Below, piece after piece: positions 28,300 through 39,500 of a stretch of DNA of 64,000 nt. The DNA lies in contig WELB01000043.1 in assembly GCA_009602725.1 (NCBI GenBank), positions 431,224 to 495,223 of the forward strand, read 5' to 3'. This DNA is from Spirogloea muscicola. Taxonomy: Eukaryota; Streptophyta; Zygnematophyceae; Spirogloeales; Spirogloeaceae. Made by a program: the position numbers and the translations under genes. The first letter of the stretch is position 1, and every line of letters starts with the position of its first letter. Below the pieces are notes generated by a model. That model saw only the letters and a program-made list of their open reading frames with translations. It was not told the DNA's origin and made no database searches.

Positions 28300-28940
28300 C
28301 AAGTAATTTTCTTGCTGACGGGCTCGAGCATGCAGTAGCGCAAAAGGAGTTAGCTGTAAGCACAGCAACACGCAAGAAATACATGCTCTCACCCTGTGAT
28401 AGTGGCGTGGCTGCAGGAGTCGAACCCACATAGCAGGTAAAGATTTGTCTACATGGACTAGCAGCACGACTGCTGGCAGGACGAAGCAAGTATGATCACA
28501 ACCGACACCGAAGACCAAGGCGCCCTCCTCCTAAGGCCATCAATAGGAGGAGAGGCATGCCAAGGCGACTGGGCTTCACGTTGCACACTAAGAGTTGCAT
28601 GTCCCGGTGGCTCCGAGGACAGCCACCTCAAGCTGCATCGCCTGAAGCTGGTGATCCAGCAAAGCTACGCGGGCTTGCAGGTCGGCCATGCCCATGCATG
28701 CATGGCGATTATGGGCATGGGCATGGTCGACCTGCAAGCCGACGTGGCGTCGTAGCAGCATCAGCTTCAGGCGACGCAGCTTGAGGTGGCTGTCCTCAGG
28801 GCCACCCTGGCGACATGCAACACTCGGGGGCATCGTGTAGCCCAGTCGCCTTCGCGTGCACTCCTCCTATTCATGGCTTTAGAAATTGAGAGCTTCTTGT
28901 GCTGAGGTGTCTAGCAATACTTGCTTCGTCCTGTCAAAAG
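28300..28940. repeat. Small palindrome of two ORF A 3' ends, head to head
   Basis: The left arm (about 28310-28695) is the ORF A segment tail in reverse, including tgctgacgggctcgagcatgcagta and the coding end. The right arm (about 28715-28940) is the same coding end forward: DLQADVAS, QHQLQATQLEVAVLRATLATC, then ctagcaatacttgcttcgtcc. The arms meet near 28705 around atgcatgcatgg. Both are diverged and neither is a full gene. Confidence 0.75.
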
Positions 28941-29345
28941 TCGTCGGGAGCAGCCCGAGCCTGCAACAGCTTCGGTCGCCCACGCCGCCAGTCACTCGGC
29001 GGCCAGGCCGAAGATGCGGGACGCCATGGCTCGCTCGCGGCGGCGGTGTCGGGGCCGGCGCCCGGGGCAAGGCTTCGGCCCTGCTTTCGGGAGCAATGTC
29101 GCGGCAGCAGTGGCGCCGGTGGCGGCGGCGGCGGTTTCGGAGGCAGCAGGCAGGGCTGCTGCGGCGGGCGCAGGCGGCGGCGGCAGAAGACTCACGACCT
29201 TTGTCCGCGGCGCTGGCGACGCCTCCGACGGTGGCAGCGCTGGCCGGCTGCGCTGGTGCTGGCGTCAGGCTTCGCGCGGCGGCAAGCGTCGTGACGTCTG
29301 CGCGGCGCTGGCGGCAGGGCTGCGACGGCACTAGCGCTACCAAGG
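28941..29345 (-). pseudogene. Degenerate ORF A 5' half
   Basis: Reads like the reverse complement of the ORF A N-terminal region: gtcgtcgggagcagcccgagcctg, gcccacgccgcca, gcggccaggccgaagatgcgggacgccatgg, compare 34345-34440. It then runs into the GCC/GGC-rich leader type seen at 40490-40640. The frame is not maintained. Confidence 0.55.
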
Positions 29346-29439
29346 GCCCGCGGCAGCGGCGGCGGCGATGGCGGCAGCGGTCCCTCCATACAACCCCTAC
29401 TCACGCCATTCTCAGACCTCGCCCACGCTTCTGATAGAG

Positions 29440-29990
29440 GGGCACCATCCAGGCCGGTTAAGGCAGTGGAAGATGAGCGCCGCAGAAGGTTGAGGAGGCT
29501 GCCAGAGATTCAGAACAATCCAAGGAGCCTGGCAAGACTTACTTCTCTCGCTACACCTGGTGCCACCGACTGGATCACCTCACACGCCGTCGCCAACGCC
29601 TTCCGCTTCAGCTCCGAGGCCTTTCAGACGTCGCTTCCAACTCTTCCTCGGCCTACCACCTAAACTGCCTGATCGGGGTGCGCCAGTGTGAGTGCGGCTT
29701 CCGTGCAGAGGGTGCTGAGCTCGCCACTCACATGCTGCGATGCCCCACTGGACCAGAAGTGGTGGGCATCCACAACCTCCTTCGCGATGCCCTGGTGGGT
29801 TTGATGCGCGACGCCGGGTACCGTGCGGTCGTGGAAGTGAAGAACATCATGCCTATCAAAACGGGTTCAGGGTTTGAGGGGCTGGAGGGGGCTTGCTCCC
29901 TTGCACTCACTAGGGCGTACACCACCGATCCCCGCCGGCCCAGCAGAGCGCTCTGCAAGCGCGGCAGTACGGGGCTCGCGTAGTGAGGTT
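29440..29990 (+). mobile_element. LINE-like ORF2 C-terminal remnant
   Basis: Two overlapping open stretches read GATDWITSHAVANAFRFSSEAFQTSL, then CECGFRAEG...HMLRCP, then HNLLRDALVGLMRDAGYRAVVEV. This order (a W-containing segment, a CxC...HxxxC knuckle, then a LRDAL...GY helix) resembles the region after the reverse transcriptase in algal and plant non-LTR elements. No reverse transcriptase is present, and the open frame changes between the two stretches, so this is a 5'-truncated dead copy. Confidence 0.5.
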
Positions 29991-30129
29991 GCCAGCAGCA
30001 GCCACAGCGGCAGCAGCGGCAGCGGCGACGGCAGCAGCTCCACACGGGAGCCGCAGCAGATCCCCGCAAGGCGTGACAGTGGCGGCTGCGACTTGCAGCG
30101 ATTCCCTGTGCGCTTCGTCTTTGAACACC

Positions 30130-31960
30130 AGCACAGATGGCAGAGCTCAAAACTGTACATGGTATCAGAGGCTTGGTGGCCGCAATCGAACGCTTTGAGG
30201 GCAAGGACTGGCGAATGTGGCGGATGAAGCTCGAGATGACTCTCTGCGCATACCTGCTCTGGAGCGTCGTGCTAGGGGAAGGACCGGCATCCGATGCGCC
30301 GGAGAAAGCCTCTCAGGAGTGGGAGGAGCACAACGCGATCGTCCTAGCCTTCTTAATTAATAGCCTGGATCAGCATCACCTCACTCAGATTGTGCCAGCA
30401 GGCACTGCTGCAGAAGCTTGGGGAAAGCTGGTGTTATTTTGTGAACCAACAGGCCAACAGAAGATGCTGGCGGTGCAGCAGAGGCTTCTGAACTTCCAGA
30501 TGCAGGAGGGAGCAAAGCTGGCAGAGCACCTTACAGATTTCAAGCGCCTCGTAGATGAGATGGGAGGCAATTGGAGCAAGCATGGAGGCAAGTCTGAAGA
30601 GCTTCCAGGTGAAGATCCTCCTCAACAGCTTGAAGCACATTCCCAGGTTCAACACTGTTATCACCCTCCTGGACAGTGTGGAGGACGAGAAGCGCAGCCT
30701 GGAGTTCGTGCGGGGAAGATTGTTGCAGGAGGAGAAGAGGGCCCAAGAGAGAGGAGAGGAGACTGAGGCCAAGGCATCAGCAATGCTGGGTCAAGTGGAC
30801 ATAGGCATGGGTCACAGGCCTGGCTTTCAGGGTCAGGACGGAGGACAGGGAGCTGTCCGTGCCAGCAGAGGTGCCTGCCAATTCTGCAGAAAGCAGGGTA
30901 AATGGAAGGCTCAGTGTCCAGCTCTACGAGCGAAGCTGCAAAGGGACAGGTCACACGCTGCGCAAGGGGAGTACACCAGCATTTTCTACTCCGCAGCCAC
31001 AGGTGAAACACGTTCAGAAACTCGTGAATACAACTCGTGGTTGGTTGACTTAGGAGCAAGTGCACACATGACTTGCAGAAGGGAGTGGCTGCGGGAGTAT
31101 AAGGAGGTCAAGAACTGCCGTGTCTCTTCGGGGAACAGTACTGCCGCAGTTGCTGTGGGGAAGGGCTCGGTGGACATAGTTGCTCAAGTTGCTGGCAAGA
31201 CCTTGAAGATCACTTTGCATGATGTCCTCCATGTTCCTCATTTGGCTAGAAATCCCTTGTCCGAGAACAGCCTCAACAGCCAGAAGCTTCGACTTGTGTT
31301 CGATCCACAGGGCTGCACGATCCTCAGTAGAGATGGAGAGGTGGCTGCCGTGGAGGAGAGGAGTGGTGGACTCTGCTGGCTTGTGGGTGAGGGCTTGATG
31401 TCGGGAAGTCAATGTCAACGTGGTGGTAGCGAACAAGAACGACAACCTGCAGCTGTGGCATCGCAGGCTGGGACATCTGAATGGTGAAGCTCTCAAGGAG
31501 GTGAGTCAACAACAGCTCGTGAGAGGCTTGGCGCTTGGACTTGATGGTCAGCTTAATTTTTGTGAAGGGTGTGTGCTTGGAAAGCAGCATCGAAGTCCCT
31601 TTCCTGCAGGGGGAGCCAAGAGAGCAAGCAGTCTTCTGGAGTTGGTGCACACAGATGTCTGGGGTCCAGCGCCAGTTCCATCACTTGGAGGTGGGAAGTA
31701 CTTTGCGACCTTCATTGACGACATGTCACGGAAATGATGGTGCTACATACTCAAGGAGAGGTCGAGTGTGTTTCAGATCTTCCAGAGAGGGCGTGCTGGA
31801 GTGGAAAAGCGAGTGGGCAGACCGGTGGAGGTGCTTCGCTCCGACAACAGTGGGGAGTACGTGTCCAACATTCTGTACCCCTTCGTGCCTGCATCGTACC
31901 CCACAAAGATGGCCTTGGTGCTCTTGGGATTCAGGTTTGAAGTTTGAGAGATACTATTTA
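30130..31960 (+). mobile_element. Ty1/Copia retrotransposon fossil (gag to early integrase)
   Basis: Parts in order: a UBN2-type gag (about 30140-30760), a CxxC...C nucleocapsid-like knuckle (about 30880), an aspartic protease with DLGASAHMT (about 31050), the gag-pre-integrase region with HRRLGHLN (about 31450), and the first part of an integrase with HTDVWGP (about 31650). The reverse transcriptase and RNase H are missing. A primer-binding-like tggtatcagag at 30160-30170 suggests a 5' LTR edge just upstream, but I found no LTR pair. It is broken, with several interruptions, and looks moderately old. Confidence 0.85.
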
Positions 31961-32477
31961 AGGACAAAGTCACTGACTGTGCTCTTAAGGGTCAGGGTCA
32001 TCACATTGGTATGAGAGGAGTCCTTGCATCTGATTGGCCTCGTAATCTTTAACGGTTGACAGTGTGAGGTTCCTTCTGATGTGCTGGCACTGACTTGTCC
32101 TTTGCGACGTCTTTGTGCCAGAGTGTATCCGTGGATCTGCATCGCCGGAACCCCGACGGCAAGCCGTATTGCCAGGTCAGTACTTTGCCTGCATAACCTT
32201 CTGCGGTCGGCGGATTGCCTGCCGTATGGCAAGGAGTTGAAACCGACCGCCGCTGGCGGCAAAGTCTGACTGTCTGCCAGAGGCTGGTCCGTACTCCAGT
32301 CCTGGTCCCTCCCTTAATAGCTCGTACAGCTCGCGAATTGGGGGATGATTGGTTCGCTGCCATGATTGCTTTGCTTTTCCGGGGCCCCGGCCTAGCTCAG
32401 TACCATTGTGGTAGTATTGTCCTGGCCGTTGTGTATTACTGCCGCTGACTTGATCTCTCAGTGTGTGTGGTGTAAAG
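31961..32477. other. Unassigned stretch between two retroelement fossils
   Basis: No gene recognised. It may include leader or terminal sequence of either neighbouring element; I see no matching repeat pair. Confidence 0.4.
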
Positions 32478-33480
32478 GCATGGAGTCGGCTACAAGTGCA
32501 CCACCAAGCCCTCCTCCGCAAGTACCTCCTCCTGAAATAGAGGACGTCGTCAACGACCTAGCGCAGCTCCGTGCACCTGGCCCGGATGGGCTGACTTCTA
32601 AATCGGTGCGGCGCCTTGCGCGCCTGAAGGAGCAGTTGGAGACTGCCGTTCCCGGTGGGGAATCGCTGGCGGATCCTGTGTGGGGGATATTATGCGCCGA
32701 GGTTCGGACCCTGATTGCCCGGATGTGTGCGGGTGAGGAACGGATCCAACGCCTCAAGGCCAAGGTCAGCCATGGCGCTCGGCTGGGCCGTGCCCAGCCA
32801 TGCCAGCCAGCCAAATTCAGTGGGCAGGGCAGTCTCGCCGCGTGGTTGAGAGAAATGATGGCCTTTGTGAGGCACCATCGGTGTCTCGACTTGGGATCGC
32901 TGCCACATATCTGACTGGTGATCCTGCCACATGGTGGGAGTCTGTGAAGCTATTCTCTACCCCCAGTGTTTTAATACGTGGGATTTCTTCACGAGGTCGT
33001 TGACTTCTATGTAAGGCGAAGTCCACACGGAGCTGAAGGCTCGCAATCGATGCAATCCGCATGCGAGGAGACGACTTCGAGGACTACGTCCAGCGGTTTC
33101 ATATGCTGCTGGTGAAGTGTGGGTCCATGGACGCCAAGGACCAAGTACGGCGCTTTGAGGCTAGTCTGCCACAGCACATAGCGGTGATGTCGCAGGTGGA
33201 CAACACTACCTTCCAGCCGGTGACGACCTTGGAGAAGCTCATTGAGCAAGCTCGTCAGTCGTACGCAATGTACCCAACGCGCAAGCGATTCCTCCGGGAG
33301 GAAGATGGGGACAAGTCAGGGCCGTCATCCGCAAAGCACTTCAAGCCCAAGTCCGGGTTCAAGCCAGGTGGTAGGTCTGGGCCACCATCGCGGTCGGCGC
33401 CAGCCAAGGCCCCCCCCCGCCGAGTTCTCGGCCCCCCGTGTTCTCGGCCTCCCGTGGGGGATCATGCAATGACCCTGTGA
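32478..33480 (+). mobile_element. Ty3/Gypsy-type gag fossil
   Basis: Retrotransposon gag features: AKFSGQGSLAAWLREM near 32810, LTGDPATWW near 32910, and a C-terminal gag region with an ARQSYAMYPTRKRF-like basic stretch near 33250. No protease, reverse transcriptase or LTR was seen. The element is broken in a few places and ends abruptly at about 33465-33480, where ORF A tail sequence begins. Confidence 0.75.
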
Positions 33481-33593
33481 TAGGGCGTTGGCTGCAGGAG
33501 ACCAGCCTGATATAGCGGGTAGAATTTTGCCTACATGCGCTAGCAGCACGACTGCTGACAGGACGAAGCTAAGTATTGCTACACCTTCGACAC

Positions 33594-34439
33594 CTAAGCA
33601 CAGGACGCCCTTCTCCTCAGAGGAGAGCAGTCACTGAGTGCGACTGGGCTGTGGCATTTCCCCAGGGTGGCCCTGAGGGCAGCCACCTCCAGGTGCATCG
33701 CCCGAAGCTGATGCTGCTGCGACGCTACATCGGCTTCCAGGTCGCCCATGCGACTGCCAGCGGCGCGCAGCAGCCACTGCGCGCCCGCAAGCTCGGACCT
33801 GAGCGTGGAGGCCGCAGCCTGCGCCGCCTGCGCATCGGCGTGCGCCTGCTGGCGGCTCGCCTGCAGCTGCCCTGTCAGGTCTAGGCAGCAGCCTTGAAGG
33901 TACTTGGCCTGCTGGTACAGGCCCTCAGTCTCCTCCGTGCTGCTGCGCGCGGTGTGTCGAAGCTGCTTGTTGTCGTCCAGCACTCGCAGGCCCCACGCGA
34001 CGAGCTCGTCGCGCTCCACCGCCGTCTCCTCGGCGTACCGCTGCCAGGTCGCGGCCAGCTGTGCCGCTTCCTCCACCTCGACACGCAGCAGCAGCGCGTC
34101 GTTGAGCGCGTCCGCAAGGCAGCAGGCGGCTTGCCATGCCGCCTCTACAGGAATGGACTGCCGGGTGGCTGCAGAGGTCGCCCTCCTGGGGCTCGACAGC
34201 TGGCGGCGGCAGCCTCTGCTGTCGGTGGAGACTGTCAATGGGTCGCCATCGGCTCGCTCGGCGCACGCAGCCGCGGGAAGCACGCCGCGCCTCTCGCTCT
34301 CGGAGGCGTGCGACGATGCCATGGCCGCCCGGGGGCTCGTGGTCGTGGGGAGCAGCCCGAGCCTGGAGGCGGCTGCGCAGGCCTCGGTGGCCCACGCCGC
34401 CACGAACGCGGTGGCCAGGCCCAGAAGGCCGGACGCCAT
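33594..34439 (-). CDS. ORF A, left distal copy (281 codons), unknown function
   Basis: Starts MASGLLGLATAFVAAWATEA and ends LRRRASCA-stop. Length is 846 nt, identical to the two right-arm copies, although by hand alignment it differs from them at roughly 56 of 281 residues. The N-terminus has a short hydrophobic helix (about 4-24). Residues 30-95 are Ser/Arg-rich and look disordered. From about 95 to 265 the sequence is alpha-helical and Glu/Gln/Leu-rich, with probable coiled coil (DDNKQLRH..., QDHQLQAMHLEVAALRAT in the other copies). No transposase, polymerase or nuclease motif is visible. An N lies just outside at 34462. I do not recognise the family. Confidence 0.55.
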   Translation of the reverse strand: MASGLLGLATAFVAAWATEACAAASRLGLLPTTTSPRAAMASSHASESERRGVLPAAACAERADGDPLTVSTDSRGCRRQLSSPRRATSAATRQSIPVEAAWQAACCLADALNDALLLRVEVEEAAQLAATWQRYAEETAVERDELVAWGLRVLDDNKQLRHTARSSTEETEGLYQQAKYLQGCCLDLTGQLQASRQQAHADAQAAQAAASTLRSELAGAQWLLRAAGSRMGDLEADVASQQHQLRAMHLEVAALRATLGKCHSPVALSDCSPLRRRASCA

Positions 34440-34764
34440 GACCGGCGCGGCTGCAGCGGCGNAGTGGGAGGAGGAGGAGGGGGGGGCTTCAGGCCGCCTC
34501 GGGCAGCGTGGCGGGAGCCGGTTTCCCGCGCAGGCCGTTGCCCCGGGCGCGGCATTGGCCCACGGATTGGATTCGGCGCCCCGTCCCGCTCTGCGATCAG
34601 TGGCCCCGCACCGCCCAAGCTCCCGCCTTGGCCCTTCCGGCCCGGCTGCCCACGCTCCCCCGGCGACCCGGCCGAAAGCCGTCCTGCCCCGAGGCCGCAC
34701 GTCCGCCCGGGCCGCGGACGCCGCTCCCACATGGGAAACAGCTCTGGAATCAGCAAAGGGGATA

Positions 34765-35255
34765 GAGGAATGCAGCACCGTACTTGCAGTAAAACTGCAT
34801 GCAACTGCACAAGTCAGTATGATGGTAACTATCAAGCCAATAGGAACTTCATAGGACACCATTTGTGCGGCGGATCATCATGCCTCCAAAAGAGCATACT
34901 CTAAATATGCAGACCAACCTGCTGTTAAGATGCCATATGCGCCCAAAAGAGGAGATAGCAAATAAACACGTACTCCTACACTAAAATCAGATAATACCAT
35001 ACCGTAATCAGAGGAATCACTTCCCGGGCTACTGAACAGTACATGATAGAAAGTACAAGAGCCATTAGTACGATGAAGAGGTTTGCAGTATCAGGCAGGT
35101 CAATTTACTGATTTGATCTGAAACGATCTGCTAGAGGCTGTGGTTATCCGAACAAGCCTACGACATCAGTCCCCTCACTTCGTTGCATGGAGGCCATCAA
35201 CTTGCTCAGCTGATACCAAGAAAGCAACTTCTAGCAGTAGTGGTATGATGATTCA
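34765..35255 (-). pseudogene. nad1: nad1 fragment, left arm (mitochondrial-derived)
   Basis: Reads towards the left with AQ-MVSYEVPIGLIVTIILT at about 34800-34865, preceded by the SxGVYGI-type region and, further right, the MASMQR...VVGLFG region. These are signature NADH dehydrogenase subunit 1 segments. It stops abruptly after FADS, where ORF A leader sequence is joined directly. Frames are interrupted, as expected of a nuclear copy. Confidence 0.8.
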
Positions 35256-35325
35256 CAGTACCTTCTCGCACATACTTACAAGATACAAGATGTCATTTGC
35301 TTTGATTTCCTCTTTCTTCTATCAT

Positions 35326-36425
35326 CCTCCCCACCAATTGATAGAAACGAATAAGAACAGCCAAATCACATCTACAAATGCCAGTAGTGTGCTGGAGAAA
35401 AATGATGTCTCTCGATAAGTGACCCACGTCTTGGCGCAGACAATATATGCTTAGTAAAACAGCGCCTATATAACGTGAAAGCCATGAGAACCTGTAACGT
35501 CGAGCCATCAATACCATCTCAACTGTCAAGAGGAGCTTCGACATGTTCGATAGCTGGAAAGGCTGTAAAGACGATGGCTAAAACAACGGCAGCTAGTAGA
35601 CCATAGATTGCCTGATCTTCAGTTCCTGCAAGTATTGATGGTGAGCCCATGTGATTTGCAGTAAGAGTACAGCAGTCACGAATGGAGTACCCCAAGGGTC
35701 TAACACCTCACGTTCTTTTAGAGGGCCAAAAAGCTCCAGTTCCTACAGAAGGGGCTGAAGAAGAATGATGCCCAAACCCTAAGGCTACAAAGAAACTTTT
35801 CGTGTATTCGAACAAACGAAGGCCAAATGGCCAAGTACAAAGGGAAGCACATCTAGAGACGTCCATCATCTACAGCAGGTTGACCCGCTCAGTAACCACG
35901 GGTCAATACATTAAGGTCGCTAAACGATGCTTGAATACTGGATGGCGGATACGAAGCCCTTCTGCTAACAACTAGAGCTCGCCCAGCTTTCTGGTGCAAA
36001 GCATTAGCCTGAGCATCCTGCAAACAGGCCGAAACTCATCGTTGCAAGGACAGATATACAGCTGGCAGGCCCATCTCAGCCGGAAACACATCTGCACGTC
36101 GTGCATAGCCTAGATTGGCAAGAAGAAGGTTAGCTCAGACATAGAATATAGGATCATACCATAACGAGGCCGTGCTGCACAGCAGCATGTATGTGGTGAC
36201 CTTCATAAGTAGATACAAGGATCACATCACGCCACCACGCGAAAGCAGTATACAAATAACCAAAGCTTAGAAGCATACCGCCTCCTTGCAATGCATCCAT
36301 GTACATTACACATTCAACGGTCATTGCTAAAGCTCCTGATGAGCCAAGGATGGACCATGGGCTTGATCTACTGATAGAAATGATGTCAATCTCAGATTTT
36401 GCAGATTTGTTGGAGAAGAGACATG
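35326..36425 (-). pseudogene. cox3: cox3 copy with inserted repeat, left arm (mitochondrial-derived)
   Basis: Cytochrome oxidase subunit III signatures read leftwards: [39 protein letters not shown], then (after an insertion of about 370 bp) EVLDPWGTPF, an AIVFTAF-type helix, and finally the FVDVIWLFLFVSINWWGG-type end near 35326. The insertion (about 35870-36110) is a mini-ORF repeat copy, present at the same codon in the right arm. Frames are broken. Confidence 0.85.
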
Positions 36426-36439
36426 ATCGTCTCATGAGA

Positions 36440-37115
36440 CTGCTTCAACTACAATTGGCAGAAAGCCGTGATCGTCTCCACAAATCGCACTGCATTGGTC
36501 ACAGGTGACACCTTCTCTTTTGTTGAAGATAGGTATCTGATTATGGCGACCGGGGACTGCGTCACACTTGACACCTAGAGATGGGACTGCCCAGCTATGA
36601 AGAACATCTGCTGAAGTCAATATCATGCCTAGAGGAGCTTGTGCAGGTACTACTACTCGACTATCTACTTCCACTTAACGTGACTGACCATATTCCAAAC
36701 CATCTTTCCAAACCGTATGACCATTACCATGAATGAATTTAAAGATTGCTCGTCCGAAATATCAAAATATGATGATTTATCAGACCAACACCATGGATTG
36801 CCACTTGCTTTAGATTGCAGCTGAATGTACTTCTTCATCCATAGAGTTCTGAAAAGCAAACGATGGACCGATGTATGAACAATCATAGATAATGTAAACA
36901 GTAAATCCATGGACTTTGGGCTTCTCTCGGAATTTGAATCTCCTTCGTAATGAAAGTGCGCACAAAGTACGAAGTAACACCCATAGTACAAAGAACAGAT
37001 TACATTGTAGAGATAAAAAGACATCGTGAAGCAGATCAATACTCCTTGCATCACAGGAGTAGCTGCACCTTGATAAACATACTGCCAGGGTTCTGGAGCG
37101 TCACGAGAAGTAAGT
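36440..37115 (-). pseudogene. cox2: cox2 copy, left arm (mitochondrial-derived)
   Basis: DAPEPWQYVYQGAATPVMQG begins near 37110. SSYFDISDEQSLN is near 36760. The C-terminal Cu-A domain follows: [45 protein letters not shown] and PIVVEAVS, ending near 36440. Cu-A ligand positions are recognisable. The reading frame changes several times, so it is not expected to make a working subunit. Confidence 0.88.
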
Positions 37116-37228
37116 TGGAAACGCTTAATATTATTTGGTGCTTTCTGGACCTCTTCTGGACCTCCCCCTAGGTTGGATTTGAACCCACGACCCCATAGAG
37201 AGAGGCAGTCATTTCTGTTTGTCTCTTG

Positions 37229-37264
37229 GAACCGTGCTTGCGAAAATGTCCACGCACACGGCTC
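37229..37264 (-). ncRNA. Group II intron domain V, left arm
   Basis: On the minus strand the 36-nt hairpin starts GAGCCGTGTGCG and ends CGCAAGCACGGTTC. It forms an 8-bp lower stem (GAGCCGTG/CACGGTTC), a two-base AG bulge, a 4-bp upper stem (TGCG/CGCA) and a loop. This matches the domain V consensus with its AGC triad. It lies between nad6 and cox2, as an intron remnant of the mitochondrial segment. Confidence 0.75.
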
Positions 37265-37744
37265 TTAAAGTGATTGTTTCCCCTACCTTCTCCACTTTGG
37301 TACTATAAAATTCTGATGACATTCCTGAATTCTTATGATGAAGTTTCTGTACTTCACATTGGACCATGAAGGCTTCAGACATCAGAGACAACATGATCTC
37401 TCCCCTGTTGACAACTCCCCTGTTGACCACACGACTTATCTGTTACCTGCTTTCCTTCTATTTGTTGGACTGTCATCCACAGGCAGCAATGAGTGTCTGC
37501 ACCATGCTGTATTTCCAAGCAAGAGGAGAAGATGAAGAGAACCAGATAACAACGATAAGAGGATCAGTGTAAGGTGCTGTATTACATACGTAATGATGAA
37601 AATGGTTAGCATGACTACTACGTCCTCGATCGATCGATTCAACGCAGTCAACAGCCATCTGCTCTAATGGCCAAGCTCCTACAGGAGCTTGGCCTCCTAC
37701 AGGAGGAGGAAAGGACTCTCAAAGTATCTTTTTAGCCTATGTTG

Positions 37745-38315
37745 ATAAATCTAAAGTCTTTTGCTGAAGAACATCCTGTCTCTCAACTTGAGTGGTCTCA
37801 TGCATAGTCACTACGATAGCGCCACTCCTAGCTACTAAGGATTTTAACCTAGAAACACGAAAGAGAAGAGATGAAGCGGCTTCCAGTACATTCTAACCAC
37901 TTACTGTTTCAGTCCAACTTTCAACTCTGCCAGCATATGAGGTACATATGACACTGTTAGGTTTTCTTGGTATGTGATCACTATCTACAGTACAGTGAAT
38001 GTCCAAAAGAGGAATCAGCCCAGTGACTCCTCCAATAGAGAGACTTTGAAGAGCACTTTCATGAGTCTCAGCAGTCCTGATGTCTAAAGTCGTAAGTACA
38101 AAGAGGGAGTGATACAGCAATAGCTCCTACGTATACTACGAAGAATTTCGTGGCAGGAACATTTAAGTCCTGATGAATGCAGTGAGCCTGAGGTATTGCA
38201 AACCACCAAGATCAAGAAAATAACAGAATGCTCTGGTTTTTTTGCACGTACAAGCGTACTAGCAGAGACTAATGCAATACTGGATATGGGAAAAGGTATC
38301 ATATCCACAAGATTT
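37745..38315 (-). pseudogene. nad6: nad6 copy, left arm (mitochondrial-derived)
   Basis: Signatures read leftwards: ALVSASTLVRAKKPEHSVIFLILVVCNTSG, a YVGAIAV-like region, LDIRTAETHESALQSLSIGGV, YAGRVESWTET, and near 37790 the MHETTQVERQDVF-type end. All are NADH dehydrogenase subunit 6 landmarks. Frames are interrupted. Confidence 0.85.
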
Positions 38316-38394
38316 CTTCATCTATCTTCGTGATTTAGGCCCGCGTTTGCGCTATTATGAAAGCGATGTCCTAACCCCTCGACGGAAGGGACAG

Positions 38395-38468
38395 ACCGCT
38401 TTTGTGCTTGTAGCTCAGATTGGATACAGAACCAGATTACTATAGCCCGAAGGAATGTCAGTCTTCAC
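38395..38468 (+). pseudogene. Truncated mitochondrial tRNA-like 5' half, left arm
   Basis: gcttgtagctcagattggata followed by an anticodon-arm-like ccaga-ttactat-agcc resembles the 5' half of a tRNA. The T arm and acceptor end are absent; the mitochondrial sequence gives way to ORF A segment sequence at about 38468 (atgttgctgcctcc). The mirrored copy is at about 41860-41930. Confidence 0.4.
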
Positions 38469-38792
38469 ATGTTGCTGCCTCCTCTGTGAGAGACCAGCCT
38501 AGTGTAGGTTGAGATCTCTATGCAGGGTCAAATGGACAGCAAGGAGATGTGCTCTCTCCCTATGGTAGTCTGACATCACAAGGAAGCCTTTTTGCTGACG
38601 GGCTCGAGCATGCAGTAGCACGAGAGGGGATAGCTGTAAGCGCAGCAACACAAAAGTATTTCACGCAATCACCCTCCGACTGTGGCGTTGGCTGCAGAAG
38701 ACCAATTCAACAAAGCAGGAGAAAGTCTGCCTACATGGAGTAGCAGCACGACTGCTGACGGGACGGAGCAAGTATTGCTACACCTACGACAC

Positions 38793-39500
38793 CTACGCAC
38801 AAGACGCCCTCCTCCTGAGAGAAAAGCAGTCACTGAGTGCGACCGGGCTGTGGCAAGACCCCAGGGTGGCCCTGAGGGCGGCCACCTCCAGATGCATCGC
38901 CTGGAGCTGGTGATCCTGCGAAGCCACTTTGGCTTGCAGGTCGCGCATGCGACTGTCTGCGACGCGCAGTAGCCACTGTGCGCCCGCAACGTCTGACCTG
39001 AGCGCGGAGGCCGCAGCCTGGGCCGCCAGCGCATCGGCGTGCGCCTGCTGCCGGCACAGCCGTAGCTGCCCTGTCAAGTGTTGGCAGCAGTCTTCAAGGT
39101 ACTTGGCCTGCTGGTACAGGCCGTCAGCCTCCTCCGAGCTGCTGCGCGCGGCGTGTCGAAGCTGCTTGTTGTCGTCCAGCACTCGCAGGCCCCACGCGAG
39201 AAGCTCGTCGCGCTCCACCGCCGTCTCCTCGGCGTAGCGCTGCCAGTCCTCCGCCAGCTGGGCGGCGTGCTCGGCCTCGCGCCGCAGCAGCAGCGCGTCG
39301 TTGAGCGCGTCCGCGAGGCAGCAGGCGGCTTGCCATGCCGCCTCCACGGGGATGCCATGCTCGCTAGCTGCAGAGGTCGCCCTCCGGGGGCTCGACAGCT
39401 GGCGGCCGCAGCCTCTGCGGCCGGTCGAGGCCGTCCTGGGGCCGACGTCGGCCAGCTCGGCGCACGCGTCGGCGCGAAGCACGCCGCGCCTCTCGTGGCC
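38793..39500 (-). pseudogene. ORF A, left proximal copy with N-terminal deletion
   Basis: Retains the ORF A frame from RRGVLRADACAELA through to LRRRASCA-stop and is very close to the right-arm copies. The hydrophobic N-terminus and start codon are missing: near 39500 the frame runs straight into leader sequence (gtggcccacggattggatt), also found at 34557 and 40365. An in-frame upstream ATG at 39569 could still permit translation. Confidence 0.5.

Noticed and set aside
28395-28450. Pol III B-box-like ggttcgactcc on the minus strand in the ORF A tail debris
   Set aside because: No A box at a suitable distance, and the motif is not kept in the other tail copies.
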